Of a DNA stretch of 64,000 nucleotides, positions 38,958-47,217 are shown piece by piece. A program made the position numbers and the translations under genes. A model generated the notes under the pieces. It was not told the DNA's origin and did no database searches. It worked only from the letters and a program-made list of their open reading frames with translations. Source of the stretch: Microbacterium sp. Leaf288 (GTDB lineage Bacteria > Actinomycetota > Actinomycetes > Actinomycetales > Microbacteriaceae); NCBI RefSeq assembly GCF_001422925.1, contig NZ_LMNI01000011.1, positions 867,116 to 931,115 on the forward strand. Reading direction: 5' to 3'. Every line of letters begins with the position of its first letter. Positions within the stretch are counted from its first letter, which is position 1.

Positions 38958-41677
38958 GATCCGCCTCCGTAGGTCAGCGCGAGCACCCCGCGCTCGGGGA
39001 AGTCGGGATCGTCGTCGAGTCTCGCGATCTCGAGGCGCCCCATCGGCAGGACGCCCGAATCGATGCCGCTCGACCAGGGCTCGTGCTGTCGCTGGAAGCT
39101 CAGGACCTCCACGGACTCGACGCCCGGCACCGCGTGAGCGGCCGCGAGGATCGTCGAGAGGTAGACGGGCCTGCCGAACGTGAAGCGGTCGGGGTGGAAC
39201 AGCCCCAACCGCCCGTCGGGCAGAACCGCGTCCGACAGCGCCGCCCGCAGCTCGCGGGCGACCGAGGAACGGTGGTGGCCGTGCTCGACGCACACGAACA
39301 GCGAGACGTCGAGCGGCACGAACGCCGGCCCGTCGACCTCGAGGTCGTACCCCGCCATGCGATAGCGCTCGAGCTGTGCGCGCAGCGCCGCCTCGAACCC
39401 GGCGTCGACCCCGCGTCCGCCCCGGCGATCCGCCGTCACGAACACCGTGTGCCACGACCCGGTCCAGCGGAACGTCGCCTCGGCCTTCTCGACTCCGGGA
39501 TGCAGCTGCGCTCTGGCCGCGTAGTCCGAGGTCGTCACCGCCCGTTCCTGGATCGACAGGGTCGCCGGGGCGTCGCGCCGGATCTCGTCCCCGGTCTCGG
39601 CGTCGACGCCGCCGAACGCCGCCATCGGGTTCACGACTGCGACGAGGTCGGTCTCGTCGCCCACGAGGTACGCGAGGCTCTCGCGCCCGATGTTGCCGGC
39701 GACGCCGTTGCCGACGCGGTAGGTCGCGCGGAACGCGGTGCCCTCCGGTGGCCGGGCGCCGTGCTCGTCGTCGCCGAACCTGAGCAGCACCGTCCCGTCG
39801 TGCTCCTGCTCGACCACGAACGCGCGGTGCTCGCCGTCGCTCGCGATGAGATCGGGGCTCGGGTGCCAGTCGTGCCCGGCGCCGCCGGGCTCTTCGCCCG
39901 TGAGCGTCACCGCCGGCGCCGCGGAGCGGAGATCCCCGGACCAGGCCGCGGAGGCCGACTCCCACTCCTCGAGAACCTCGAGCGTGTCGTCGGTGACGTT
40001 CTCGCGCAGCAGCCAGGCGCGTCCGCCGAAGCTCAGGGAGTGCAGCATCCCTGATCCCCGCACGATGGCCTCGTCCCCGATCTGCGCGATGCCCGCGGCG
40101 GCGAAGAGCGCCTGCAGCTCATCCTTCGACGCGCTGCCCTGCAGCTCCGCTCGCAGAGCCGCGGTGTACGGGGCCGTCGCAAGCACCTCGCGATCATGGA
40201 CGACCGTGCGCGTGAGCGGCAGCTGCATCAGCGAAGGGCGGTACCGGGCGGGAACGCGCTCGCCCTCGTCGTCGCAGTCGGCGCCGGCCCGCACGAGTCG
40301 CGAGAGCGGCACGGCCCCCAGCGGCTCGCCGTCTCCGCTCTCGCCGGCGACGGTCGCCCCGTGATCGGCGAGCACGATGTTGCCCCACGCGGCCGCGGTC
40401 TCGATCCCGTCCACGGCGATGCACAGCGCGGCGGGAAGGGCATCGTCCTCGTGCCAGCGGATCTCGGTGACGTCCTCCTCGCCGCCGTCGAAGAGGGTGC
40501 CGGAGGGGTCCTTCGAAGCCCGCACCTCGACCAGTCGCACGGCGAAACGGCGGCTCGGGTCGGCATCCGCCGCAACGCGCGTCGAGGGGGAGACGGTCTC
40601 GGCGAGCACGAGCACCTCGCCCGCGCGCAGCGCAGGGTGATCGCCCCGCAGCGTCGCCGATGTCGTACCGGGCCTCAGCGTCTCGTCGAGGCGCCCCCAG
40701 GTCCAGAAGCGCAGCTCGGAGAGGTCGTGGTCGAGCAGCGCGCCGTGCACGGTCTGGAACTCGACAGGCTGCGCGTCGATGACCCGCTCGTAGTCGCGCG
40801 TGTCCTTCTCCAGGCGCTGGTCGTCGACTCCGGGAACGCGCGTGAGCAGCCGAGTGCCCGCCGCGAGGGGGACGTCGACGGCGCCCTCGCCCACGAGGAG
40901 CCGCGCCCAGACCCGGGCGCTCGCGCCGTCGTGCACGCGGTAGTCGACGAGGCGCGCGTGGCGGCGAAGTGAGATGCGGCTGCGGGCAGTGCCGAGGTAG
41001 GCCTCGGTCGCCACGGCGTCCTGCCGATACGACAGCTCGTCGGCGGCGTAGGCGAGCAGCTCGACGAGCATGACGCCGATGTCGGCCGACGACCGCTCCG
41101 TCCATCCCGGTGCGAGCAGCGCCATCCGCTCCAGCATGACCCGGCGGAAGCCCTGATAGTCCTTCGCGAGGTAGTCGATCGGCGGCGGATGGTGCACGCC
41201 CGCCGGGCAGGTGCACGGCCGGAGGCAGTCGAGGTCGCTCGGGCACTCCACCTTGAACGAGAAGGGCACACCTGCCAGCAGCGGGTCGAAGCCCGTCGGC
41301 GGGTCGGTGGTTCCGGGCGTGCGCACGCGGAGCGTGTACAGGGAGAAGTCGCCCCACCGTGCCGTGCGCACGACGAGCAGCGTCGCGGGGTCGTCGTACC
41401 CGTCGATGAGGTCGAGCTCGGAGCCGGTGAGGTCCGTGCCGGCCTTCGCCCACTCCACAGCGACGGGGCGGATGCGCTCGCCGCCTTCGAGCGCGATCCA
41501 CGTGCGGTCGAGGCCCGCCGGCACCGCCAGCAGCAGGCGGACGACGAGCGTCCGCTGGCGCAGCGCGTCGTCGGGCTCGTCGTGGTCGCGCACCTCGAGG
41601 AACTCGATGCCGTTGAGCAGCCCCGCGAGCTTCACCGCCATGAGGCGGCGCTGATCGCCGCACGTGTAGCAGGTCAT
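38954..41677 (-). CDS. eCIS baseplate protein J-like (Pvc11-like)
   Basis: 907 residues. The N-terminus has CYTC and, near residue 130, a C-x5-C-x3-C-x-C cluster just before IDYLAKDYQGFRRVMLERMALLAPGWTE. SYRQDAVATEAYLGTARSRISLRRHARLVDYRVHDG and a C-terminal baseplate_J block (NGVAGNIGRESL, NPMAAFGGVDAETGDEIRRD) follow. Forms the wedge that holds the sheath base. Metal binding by the cysteines is plausible, not shown. Confidence 0.87.
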   Translation of the reverse strand: MTCYTCGDQRRLMAVKLAGLLNGIEFLEVRDHDEPDDALRQRTLVVRLLLAVPAGLDRTWIALEGGERIRPVAVEWAKAGTDLTGSELDLIDGYDDPATLLVVRTARWGDFSLYTLRVRTPGTTDPPTGFDPLLAGVPFSFKVECPSDLDCLRPCTCPAGVHHPPPIDYLAKDYQGFRRVMLERMALLAPGWTERSSADIGVMLVELLAYAADELSYRQDAVATEAYLGTARSRISLRRHARLVDYRVHDGASARVWARLLVGEGAVDVPLAAGTRLLTRVPGVDDQRLEKDTRDYERVIDAQPVEFQTVHGALLDHDLSELRFWTWGRLDETLRPGTTSATLRGDHPALRAGEVLVLAETVSPSTRVAADADPSRRFAVRLVEVRASKDPSGTLFDGGEEDVTEIRWHEDDALPAALCIAVDGIETAAAWGNIVLADHGATVAGESGDGEPLGAVPLSRLVRAGADCDDEGERVPARYRPSLMQLPLTRTVVHDREVLATAPYTAALRAELQGSASKDELQALFAAAGIAQIGDEAIVRGSGMLHSLSFGGRAWLLRENVTDDTLEVLEEWESASAAWSGDLRSAAPAVTLTGEEPGGAGHDWHPSPDLIASDGEHRAFVVEQEHDGTVLLRFGDDEHGARPPEGTAFRATYRVGNGVAGNIGRESLAYLVGDETDLVAVVNPMAAFGGVDAETGDEIRRDAPATLSIQERAVTTSDYAARAQLHPGVEKAEATFRWTGSWHTVFVTADRRGGRGVDAGFEAALRAQLERYRMAGYDLEVDGPAFVPLDVSLFVCVEHGHHRSSVARELRAALSDAVLPDGRLGLFHPDRFTFGRPVYLSTILAAAHAVPGVESVEVLSFQRQHEPWSSGIDSGVLPMGRLEIARLDDDPDFPERGVLALTYGGGS

Positions 41678-42048
41678 GGCGACACCCCCGGCGGGGTGCG
41701 GAACGTCTGCACCTCGTGCGACCCGGTCGCGCGCACGACGTACGCGATCGTCGCGACGAGGGCTGCGTCCTGGGCTTCGACCTCGACCGACTCGATCGCG
41801 ATGACGTTCGCGAGCTCGCGCTCGAGCGACGCCTGGATCAGGAACTGGGATGCCGCGGCTGCTTCCGGCCCGCCGGGTGCGAAGACCTGCGCGAGCAGCC
41901 CCGCCCCGAACTCGGGCCGCATGACGCGCTCGCCGGGAGACGTGAGCAGCACCTGCTCGATGAGGTCGCGCACGTGCTCGTCGCGCCCGGTGGTCGCCGT
42001 GCGCCCGGTGCCGTCCACGGCCCACGGGAAGTCGAGCATGCCGCTCAT
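41674..42048 (-). CDS. eCIS gp25-like baseplate wedge protein (Pvc9-like)
   Basis: 124 residues, typical size. GPW/gp25 fold: HVRDLIEQVLLTSPGERVMRPEFGAGL then ELANVIAIESVEVEAQDAALVATIAYVV. In phage and eCIS structures this protein contacts the first sheath ring and couples baseplate change to contraction. Overlaps both neighbours by 4 nt. Confidence 0.9.
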   Translation of the reverse strand: MSGMLDFPWAVDGTGRTATTGRDEHVRDLIEQVLLTSPGERVMRPEFGAGLLAQVFAPGGPEAAAASQFLIQASLERELANVIAIESVEVEAQDAALVATIAYVVRATGSHEVQTFRTPPGVSP

Positions 42049-42362
42049 GACGCGACCACCCTCGGCTGCACGGCGCCCGGGATCAGCGGCGCGCCGGTCG
42101 CGACGGTGATGGACGACCCGGTCGCGATGGCGACGGGGACGCCGCCCGCCAGCACCCGGACGGCTCCGGCGACCCATTGCCCGCTGACGTCGAACGGGCC
42201 CGACGACGTCGAGAGGGAGCATCCCGCGATCGCGTACTGCGTCGCGAGCGTGACGACGGGCGCGCCCGCCACCAGCACCCGCGGGAAGGGTGACACGGCC
42301 GTCGCCACCCCGCCGTGCGAGCACAGCACGGAAGAGGCCTGAGTGAGCACGGGTCCCGGCAT
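42045..42362 (-). CDS. eCIS PAAR-like spike-tip protein (Pvc10-like)
   Basis: 105 residues. Starts GPVLTQASSVLCSHGG, with C/H-containing turns and repeated beta segments (AGAPVVTLATQYAIAGC, GGVPVAIATGSSITVATGAPL), the pattern of short PAAR-like cone proteins that sharpen the spike. Separated by 8 nt from the gp5-like gene. Confidence 0.82.
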   Translation of the reverse strand: MPGPVLTQASSVLCSHGGVATAVSPFPRVLVAGAPVVTLATQYAIAGCSLSTSSGPFDVSGQWVAGAVRVLAGGVPVAIATGSSITVATGAPLIPGAVQPRVVAS

Positions 42363-42370
42363 CCTTCCTC

Positions 42371-42898
42371 CTACGTCACCGTGAGGGCGCCCGCGTTGAT
42401 GCTGACGGTCGGACCGACCATCGAGATCACGGCGCCCTTGCCGTTGCTGATCGTGATGCCGACGTCGCTGACCGAGATCATCGCGCCCGTCGTGGTCTTG
42501 ATGAGGATGCCGCCGGTCGGCCCTGGCGTGTCGCTGATGGTGATCGAGTTGCTCAGCAGCGTCTGGAAGGTGAGCCCCGACACTCCGGGCGGCACGATGC
42601 GCGCGGCTGCGGGCACATCGGCGGGGGAGTAGAACCCGCCGACCCACACCGGGTAGTCGGGATCGCCGCCCTCGAACTCAACCCACACGCCCGCCCCGAT
42701 GGCCGGGACGGTGAAGATGCCGGTCTGGGTGCCGGTGACGGGCAGGCACGGCATCGCCCACGAGCTCGGCGGGATGCCGATCGACGGGACGAGCACCTGG
42801 ATGCGCCCCATCTGCATCGGGTCGATGTTGTTGACGCACGTCCCCCGGTATTTGCCGAAGAGCTTCTTGGTGGCGACGGCGGTCTCTGTGTCGCTCAT
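42371..42898 (-). CDS. eCIS gp5-like OB-fold spike protein (Pvc8 C-terminal part)
   Basis: 175 residues. OB-fold opening (FGKYRGTCVNNIDPMQMGRIQVLVPSI) and GAGVWVEFEGGDPDYPVWVGGFY are typical of baseplate protein V/gp5. These are followed by a short beta-helix (TTTGAMISVSDVGITISNGKGAVISM) that would form the needle. No lysozyme domain. In many eCIS this is fused to the gpD-like part; here it is a separate gene overlapping it by 4 nt. Confidence 0.88.
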   Translation of the reverse strand: MSDTETAVATKKLFGKYRGTCVNNIDPMQMGRIQVLVPSIGIPPSSWAMPCLPVTGTQTGIFTVPAIGAGVWVEFEGGDPDYPVWVGGFYSPADVPAAARIVPPGVSGLTFQTLLSNSITISDTPGPTGGILIKTTTGAMISVSDVGITISNGKGAVISMVGPTVSINAGALTVT

Positions 42899-44034
42899 AC
42901 GGGCACCTCCGGGACAGTGGACAGAAGGGCGTTGCGGGCGAGGGTGAACGACTGCGTGTAGCTGCCACGCGCGATCTTGTGGGTGACGCTGCTGACGTAG
43001 TACAGACCGTTGAAGGCGTCGCCGGCGCCGCGCACCCCCACGAGCCCTCGCGATCTGAGGACGCGGCCATAGCGGGCGACATCGAGCTGACCGGTGCCGG
43101 TGACCATGTCGTCGTGCTGCCCCGCGTACGCGATGCCCTTCATGATCGCGGCAGGCGCGCTGAGCTTCGCCGTGCCCGGGAGGAACGTGAGCTTCGGCGG
43201 CAGGGGAGGGACGACGCCGAGCATCGGCCGCAGCGGATTGATGTCGGGGATGGGGATGGGGATCGGCGCCTTGCTCCACGGCTCATGCACCGTCACGACC
43301 GGCAGCTCCTTCGCCTCTTTGTTGAGAGTGAAGTTCAGCCCGGTGACGTTGTCGTGCGGGCCGTCGAGCCCGCCGTCGAGCGCGCGCTGCGGGATGCCGA
43401 GACGCACCTCCGGTCCCCAGTACGCCTTGCTCAGGCCCGGGACCGGACCGGGGTCGATGTAGAAGACGTAGCCCGCCTCGTGCGCGAGGTTCTTGAGGTA
43501 CGCGTAGTCGGTGCCCTGGTGCCGCGGGATCTTCTCGGTGGGGATCGGCGGGTCCTCGACGAGTGCGGGGATGACCAGGGGGGCGACGCCGAGCGCCGCG
43601 TACTTCGCGAGGACGGCGAGCGCGCGCACCGCGACCGGCATCGCGGGGTAGGGGATGCCGTCGAGCTCGAAGATGTCCATGACGGCCGTGAGGTCCTTGC
43701 CCCTGACGTGCAGCGTCGCGGTCGTCCCGTCGGTCTTGAACTCGTGGTCGGTCATCACGCCGTCGGCGAGGACCTCCGTGGTGCCGCCGATCGTCACGGC
43801 CAGCACGATGCGGAAGAGGGGGATCGAGACGCCGCCGGTGAGGAGGAACAGGGTGGACAGCGGCGACTTCTTGGGCACGTCGAAGACCAGCTCGAACCCG
43901 CTCTGGGTGTCGCCCGAGCCGTTCTCGATCGTCACCTCTCGGAGAGCCTCCACGAGCGCCTGCGGAGCCGGCACGGCGATCGCGGGTCCCGCGTACAGGT
44001 GCAGCCGTACGGGGTGCGGCGGCAGCTCAGCCAT
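42895..44034 (-). CDS. eCIS late-control-gpD/VgrG-like hub protein (Pvc8 N-terminal part)
   Basis: 379 residues. Gene D/gp27-like hub: LHLYAGPAIAVPAPQALVEAL, GSGDTQSGFELVFDV, VLADGVMTDHEFKTDG, TLHVRGKDLTAVMD, and YVSSVTHKIARGSYTQSFTLAR at the end. Together with the gp5-like protein it makes the trimeric spike base. GTG/ATG overlap with the LysM gene is 8 nt. Confidence 0.87.
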   Translation of the reverse strand: MAELPPHPVRLHLYAGPAIAVPAPQALVEALREVTIENGSGDTQSGFELVFDVPKKSPLSTLFLLTGGVSIPLFRIVLAVTIGGTTEVLADGVMTDHEFKTDGTTATLHVRGKDLTAVMDIFELDGIPYPAMPVAVRALAVLAKYAALGVAPLVIPALVEDPPIPTEKIPRHQGTDYAYLKNLAHEAGYVFYIDPGPVPGLSKAYWGPEVRLGIPQRALDGGLDGPHDNVTGLNFTLNKEAKELPVVTVHEPWSKAPIPIPIPDINPLRPMLGVVPPLPPKLTFLPGTAKLSAPAAIMKGIAYAGQHDDMVTGTGQLDVARYGRVLRSRGLVGVRGAGDAFNGLYYVSSVTHKIARGSYTQSFTLARNALLSTVPEVPV

Positions 44035-44401
44035 CGGCCCCCCTCATGTCGACGGGCAGGGTGATGCGCACGACGTGCCCGGGAGGGCCGGCCATGCCGG
44101 CGGGGTCGATCACGCCGTTGGCGTCGGCGAGGCGCCACCACAGTTCGGGGTCGCCGTAGTGCCGTGCCGCGAGGAGGTCGCGCCGGTCGCCCTCGACGCA
44201 CCGCACCTCGTAGAGGGTGCTGAAGCGCTCCGGCTTCGGCACCAGCCGTCGCCGCAGGAACGCGACGGGCACGGGCTCGACGCCGGGCTCCGTTTCGGCC
44301 ACGTGGTGGGCGATGCCGACGCCGGCGTACCGGCTCGTGGGCGGCAGCGGATTCTGCGGCACGACGCCGGCCGAGAGCAGTTGCTGCAGCGGATCCACCA
44401 C
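44027..44401 (-). CDS. eCIS LysM-like hub protein (Pvc7 C-terminal part)
   Basis: 124 residues. Contains a LysM/gp53-like unit: RFSTLYEVRCVEGDRRDLLAARHYGDPELWWRLADANGVIDP followed by VVRITLPV. In phages and eCIS this type joins tube and hub. GTG start, 1 nt after the preceding gene. The two genes look like a split Pvc7. Confidence 0.82.
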   Translation of the reverse strand: MVDPLQQLLSAGVVPQNPLPPTSRYAGVGIAHHVAETEPGVEPVPVAFLRRRLVPKPERFSTLYEVRCVEGDRRDLLAARHYGDPELWWRLADANGVIDPAGMAGPPGHVVRITLPVDMRGADG

Positions 44402-44402
44402 G

Positions 44403-45047
44403 TCAGAGCTCCTTCACGCCGAGCGCCGACAGTGGCGCCGAACCGGCCTTCTTGGCGAGCGCCTCACGGGACCGGAGGTGCGCCATGAACAGCTGGCCGC
44501 CGCGGTGCTCGAACCCGAGGTCGTCGACGGTGAGCACCCTCATCCCCAACGACACCGTCGCCCGGATCGGGTTGAGCTGGGCATCGAACGCGTCCTCCGT
44601 GATGGAGAGGTCGGTGATGCGCACCGGCACGACGCGGTTCGGTCCCCACACGAAGAGCAGCAGAGGCGTCTCGATGGCGAGGACCTCGAGCGCGCCGCCC
44701 CGGGCGATCGAGTCGTTGCCCTGCAGCGCGTCGCTCGTCGGCTGCACGAGCAGCTCGAGCGCGGCGAGCTCCGGATGGATGCCGACCTCGGCGGCCGTCC
44801 GGTTCTGATCGGGATGTTCGAGCCGGTCGGTCGCGTCGATCTCGGCCTCGACCTTGATGGTCTCGGCCGCAGCGCCCTTGATGCGCAGCGCTTGGGACTT
44901 GTCGCCTCCCGACTCGCCCGCCGCCTGCACCTGCATCGTGCGGCTGAGGGAGTCGGGGTTGTACTGCAGGGCGATCGTGCGCAGCGTCCGCCCGCTCTTG
45001 ACGTCGACCTGCACGAGGCCGCCCTTGATGAGCCGAGGTGAAGTCAT
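44403..45047 (-). CDS. CIS tube-domain hub protein (Pvc7 N-terminal part)
   Basis: 214 residues. Begins with a strand carrying IALQYNPDSLSRTMQV, the signature of contractile injection system tube proteins (CIS_tube family), followed by an EAEIDATDRL segment and LLFVWGPNRVVPVRITDLSITEDAFD. It would form the hexameric adaptor between inner tube and spike hub. Overlaps the second DUF4157 gene by 4 nt. Confidence 0.82.
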   Translation of the reverse strand: MTSPRLIKGGLVQVDVKSGRTLRTIALQYNPDSLSRTMQVQAAGESGGDKSQALRIKGAAAETIKVEAEIDATDRLEHPDQNRTAAEVGIHPELAALELLVQPTSDALQGNDSIARGGALEVLAIETPLLLFVWGPNRVVPVRITDLSITEDAFDAQLNPIRATVSLGMRVLTVDDLGFEHRGGQLFMAHLRSREALAKKAGSAPLSALGVKEL

Positions 45048-46720
45048 GGCCGCTTCGCCGCCTTGTCTTTCGGGAGAGCATTGTCGAAGTACGCGTAAGT
45101 CGCCGGACGCAGGGACTGCAGCAGTTCGGGGGACGACACGTACAGCGCGTACGCCTCGGCGTAGCTCTCCTTCCATGCGGTGGTGCCGTACTGGGTCGCC
45201 GCGCCCCCGTCCTTCTCGGTCGCCTCCCGGAACGGCTTGCCCTTGGCGTCGCCGCCATCGTCGACGTTCGCGGTGGTGCCGCTGAAGCTGACGGTCGACC
45301 CCGATTCCGTCGTCGTCGCGGCGAGGGCATCGCGCGCGGTCTTGGTCGCGCCCTCCGCAGCCTTGATCGCCTTCTCCGCAGGACCGCCGAGAGGGTAGTT
45401 GCCGGCGGCGTCGGCGTGCTTCGCGAGCGTCGCAGCCTGGGCTGCGCCGGCGGATGTGTACTTCGCCATCGCCTTGCGCATGTTGCGGTCATCGATCGCG
45501 TGCCCGATCTCGTGGAGGATCACCTGCGACGCGTACGAGAGCGCGGAACCCTTGCCGGCGAAGCGCACGTCGGAGGCGTCGAACGCGGTCTTGCGGATCG
45601 TCACGGTATGCGTTCCCGCGTCGTACTCCCCGTCCTCGCCCGCTGGCGGGTCACCCACGACCACGCTGATGCCCTGCACGAGAGCGAGATGCGCCGCCGG
45701 GACGCGTGACACCGCGCCGCGCAGCGCTTCGAGCTGGCCGCCCGTGAGGGAGTGCGTGATGCCGGCGGTCTTGATCTTTCCGGCGATCGGGTCGGGCGGG
45801 GGCTTCTTTCCGGGTTCGGGCGGTCCGGGCACCGCTTGGCCGGGCGGTGCGGTCGCGGCGCCGAGCTGCTCGACGAGCACCCTCGTCGTCGCCGTCCCAC
45901 CGGCGGGTGCCGGCGGCGCGGTGTGGGTGAAGCGGTAGAGCCCGTCGATCCCGCCGTGCGTGGCGAGGTCGAGCTTCAGGGTGATCGTGCTGTTCTCCGG
46001 CAGCACCGTGGGCGTGGCATCCATCAGCTGCCCGACCAGATTCTGCATGCCCGTCACGGGCACCGCGCTCGCCGAGCCGTCGATCGTGATGGTCGTCTTC
46101 GCGGGCGGCGTGTACGGCGTGGCGTTCGCCTGGAACGACGTGTCGGGCGACGGGATGCTCACCGGCATGTCCGCCGTGATCTGAATCCGCTTGCGATCGG
46201 CCTCCGGAAGGGTCATGAGCGTCGTCGCCGGCGTCACAGGAGCCTTCGGCTGACGGCGCACGATCGGAGGATCGCCGATCCGGTGCTGGGCGACGTGCGC
46301 GAGCTCGTGCGAGAGCCTCCGCCGGCCCTCCTCGGTGCCGCGCTGCTCACGCCCCGGCGCGAATGCGATACGACGGCCGACCGTGAGCGCCTCCGCACCC
46401 GCACGCTCGGCGGTGTCGGCGGACGCGGCATCCGTGTGCACGCGGACGTCGCGCGCGTCGAGGCCCGGTGGCGCAGACAGCCGCTCTGCTGAGTCGAGCG
46501 CGCGCCCCTCGCCGTCGAGCCGCACGTCGAGCTCTGTCGACGCCGACGACCCGTGCGTGGGCACGGCCGCGAACGACCAGCCGGACGGAGCAGGGGCGAC
46601 GGATGCCTCGGCGAACCGCTCGGCCGCGCGCTCGGCGGGCGCGTCCGCACGCCCGACGGCGTGCACCCCGCTCGGGCGATCGGCCGCGGGAGCAGTGGAG
46701 TGGACATGCGCGGGACTCAC
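45044..46720 (-). CDS. DUF4157 protein with C-terminal gluzincin-like protease domain (probable eCIS cargo 2)
   Basis: 558 residues. The N-terminal leader has AERAAERFAEA and GWSFAAVP (residues 29-54). The DUF4157 (eCIS core) domain ends with RRRLSHELAHVAQHR (HELAH at 138-142). A beta-rich linker and a Pro-rich hinge (~295-310) lead to a second zinc motif, VILHEIGHAID (HEIGH 403-407), with downstream glutamates in KESYAEAYALYV (E518, E522). That spacing and the AEAYALY block resemble the lethal-factor-like (ATLF) metalloprotease fold. No signal peptide. GTG start overlapping the 166-aa gene. Probably loaded into the particle and active in the target; substrate unknown. Confidence 0.78.
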   Translation of the reverse strand: MSPAHVHSTAPAADRPSGVHAVGRADAPAERAAERFAEASVAPAPSGWSFAAVPTHGSSASTELDVRLDGEGRALDSAERLSAPPGLDARDVRVHTDAASADTAERAGAEALTVGRRIAFAPGREQRGTEEGRRRLSHELAHVAQHRIGDPPIVRRQPKAPVTPATTLMTLPEADRKRIQITADMPVSIPSPDTSFQANATPYTPPAKTTITIDGSASAVPVTGMQNLVGQLMDATPTVLPENSTITLKLDLATHGGIDGLYRFTHTAPPAPAGGTATTRVLVEQLGAATAPPGQAVPGPPEPGKKPPPDPIAGKIKTAGITHSLTGGQLEALRGAVSRVPAAHLALVQGISVVVGDPPAGEDGEYDAGTHTVTIRKTAFDASDVRFAGKGSALSYASQVILHEIGHAIDDRNMRKAMAKYTSAGAAQAATLAKHADAAGNYPLGGPAEKAIKAAEGATKTARDALAATTTESGSTVSFSGTTANVDDGGDAKGKPFREATEKDGGAATQYGTTAWKESYAEAYALYVSSPELLQSLRPATYAYFDNALPKDKAAKRP

Positions 46721-47217
46721 GGCGCACCCCCTCCCGTGAGACGCAGCTCGGGCACCGGGACGGGGCGCAGATGCCGGCGGTAGTCCTCGGGCGTCGTCGG
46801 CGCGTATCCGCGCACCGCGAGCAGCACACCGCTCTTCGGATTGACGCAGACGGCGAGACCGCGCGTGGCATAGACGCGCTCGCCGCCGGCGATGGTCAGG
46901 GGCCCGAAGACGTGGTCGAGCTCGGCGTCGGGTTCGCCGAGCTCGGGGATGGCGAGAAGGCCTCCGTCACCGTCGACGGGCATGACGCCCTCGACCAGGA
47001 CGACGCGGCCCTCCCGGACCCACGCGCGCAGGCCGTCGCTGAAGAGCCGTGTCGAGAGCGGGACCCACGAGGTGACCGCGGGCGGATCGCCCAGCAGCCC
47101 GTCGAACGTCGATGGGGTGCCGCCCACGACACCGAGCGCCTCCGCGGCGTCGGCGGGCAGACCGGTCCACCCCGACACGTCGGCGGCGTCGAGGAGCCGT
47201 GACAGCGCATCCGTCAT
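46717..47217 (-). CDS. Unknown 166-aa protein between the two cargo genes
   Basis: 166 residues, acidic, no membrane segment. LSRLLDAADVSGW at the N-terminus, TSWVPLSTRLFSDGLRAWV in the middle, and GLAVCVNPKSGVLLAVRGYAPTTPEDYRRHLRPVPVPEL near the end. No family recognised. Exact 4-nt overlaps with both DUF4157 genes suggest matched expression. It could be an immunity protein, a loading chaperone or an adaptor. Confidence 0.72.
   Translation of the reverse strand: MTDALSRLLDAADVSGWTGLPADAAEALGVVGGTPSTFDGLLGDPPAVTSWVPLSTRLFSDGLRAWVREGRVVLVEGVMPVDGDGGLLAIPELGEPDAELDHVFGPLTIAGGERVYATRGLAVCVNPKSGVLLAVRGYAPTTPEDYRRHLRPVPVPELRLTGGGAP

Noticed and set aside
44403..45047. Second canonical inner tube gene
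   Set aside because: The CIS_tube N-terminal signature and place beside the LysM gene fit the Pvc7-like adaptor rather than a stacked tube subunit like 55297-55818.
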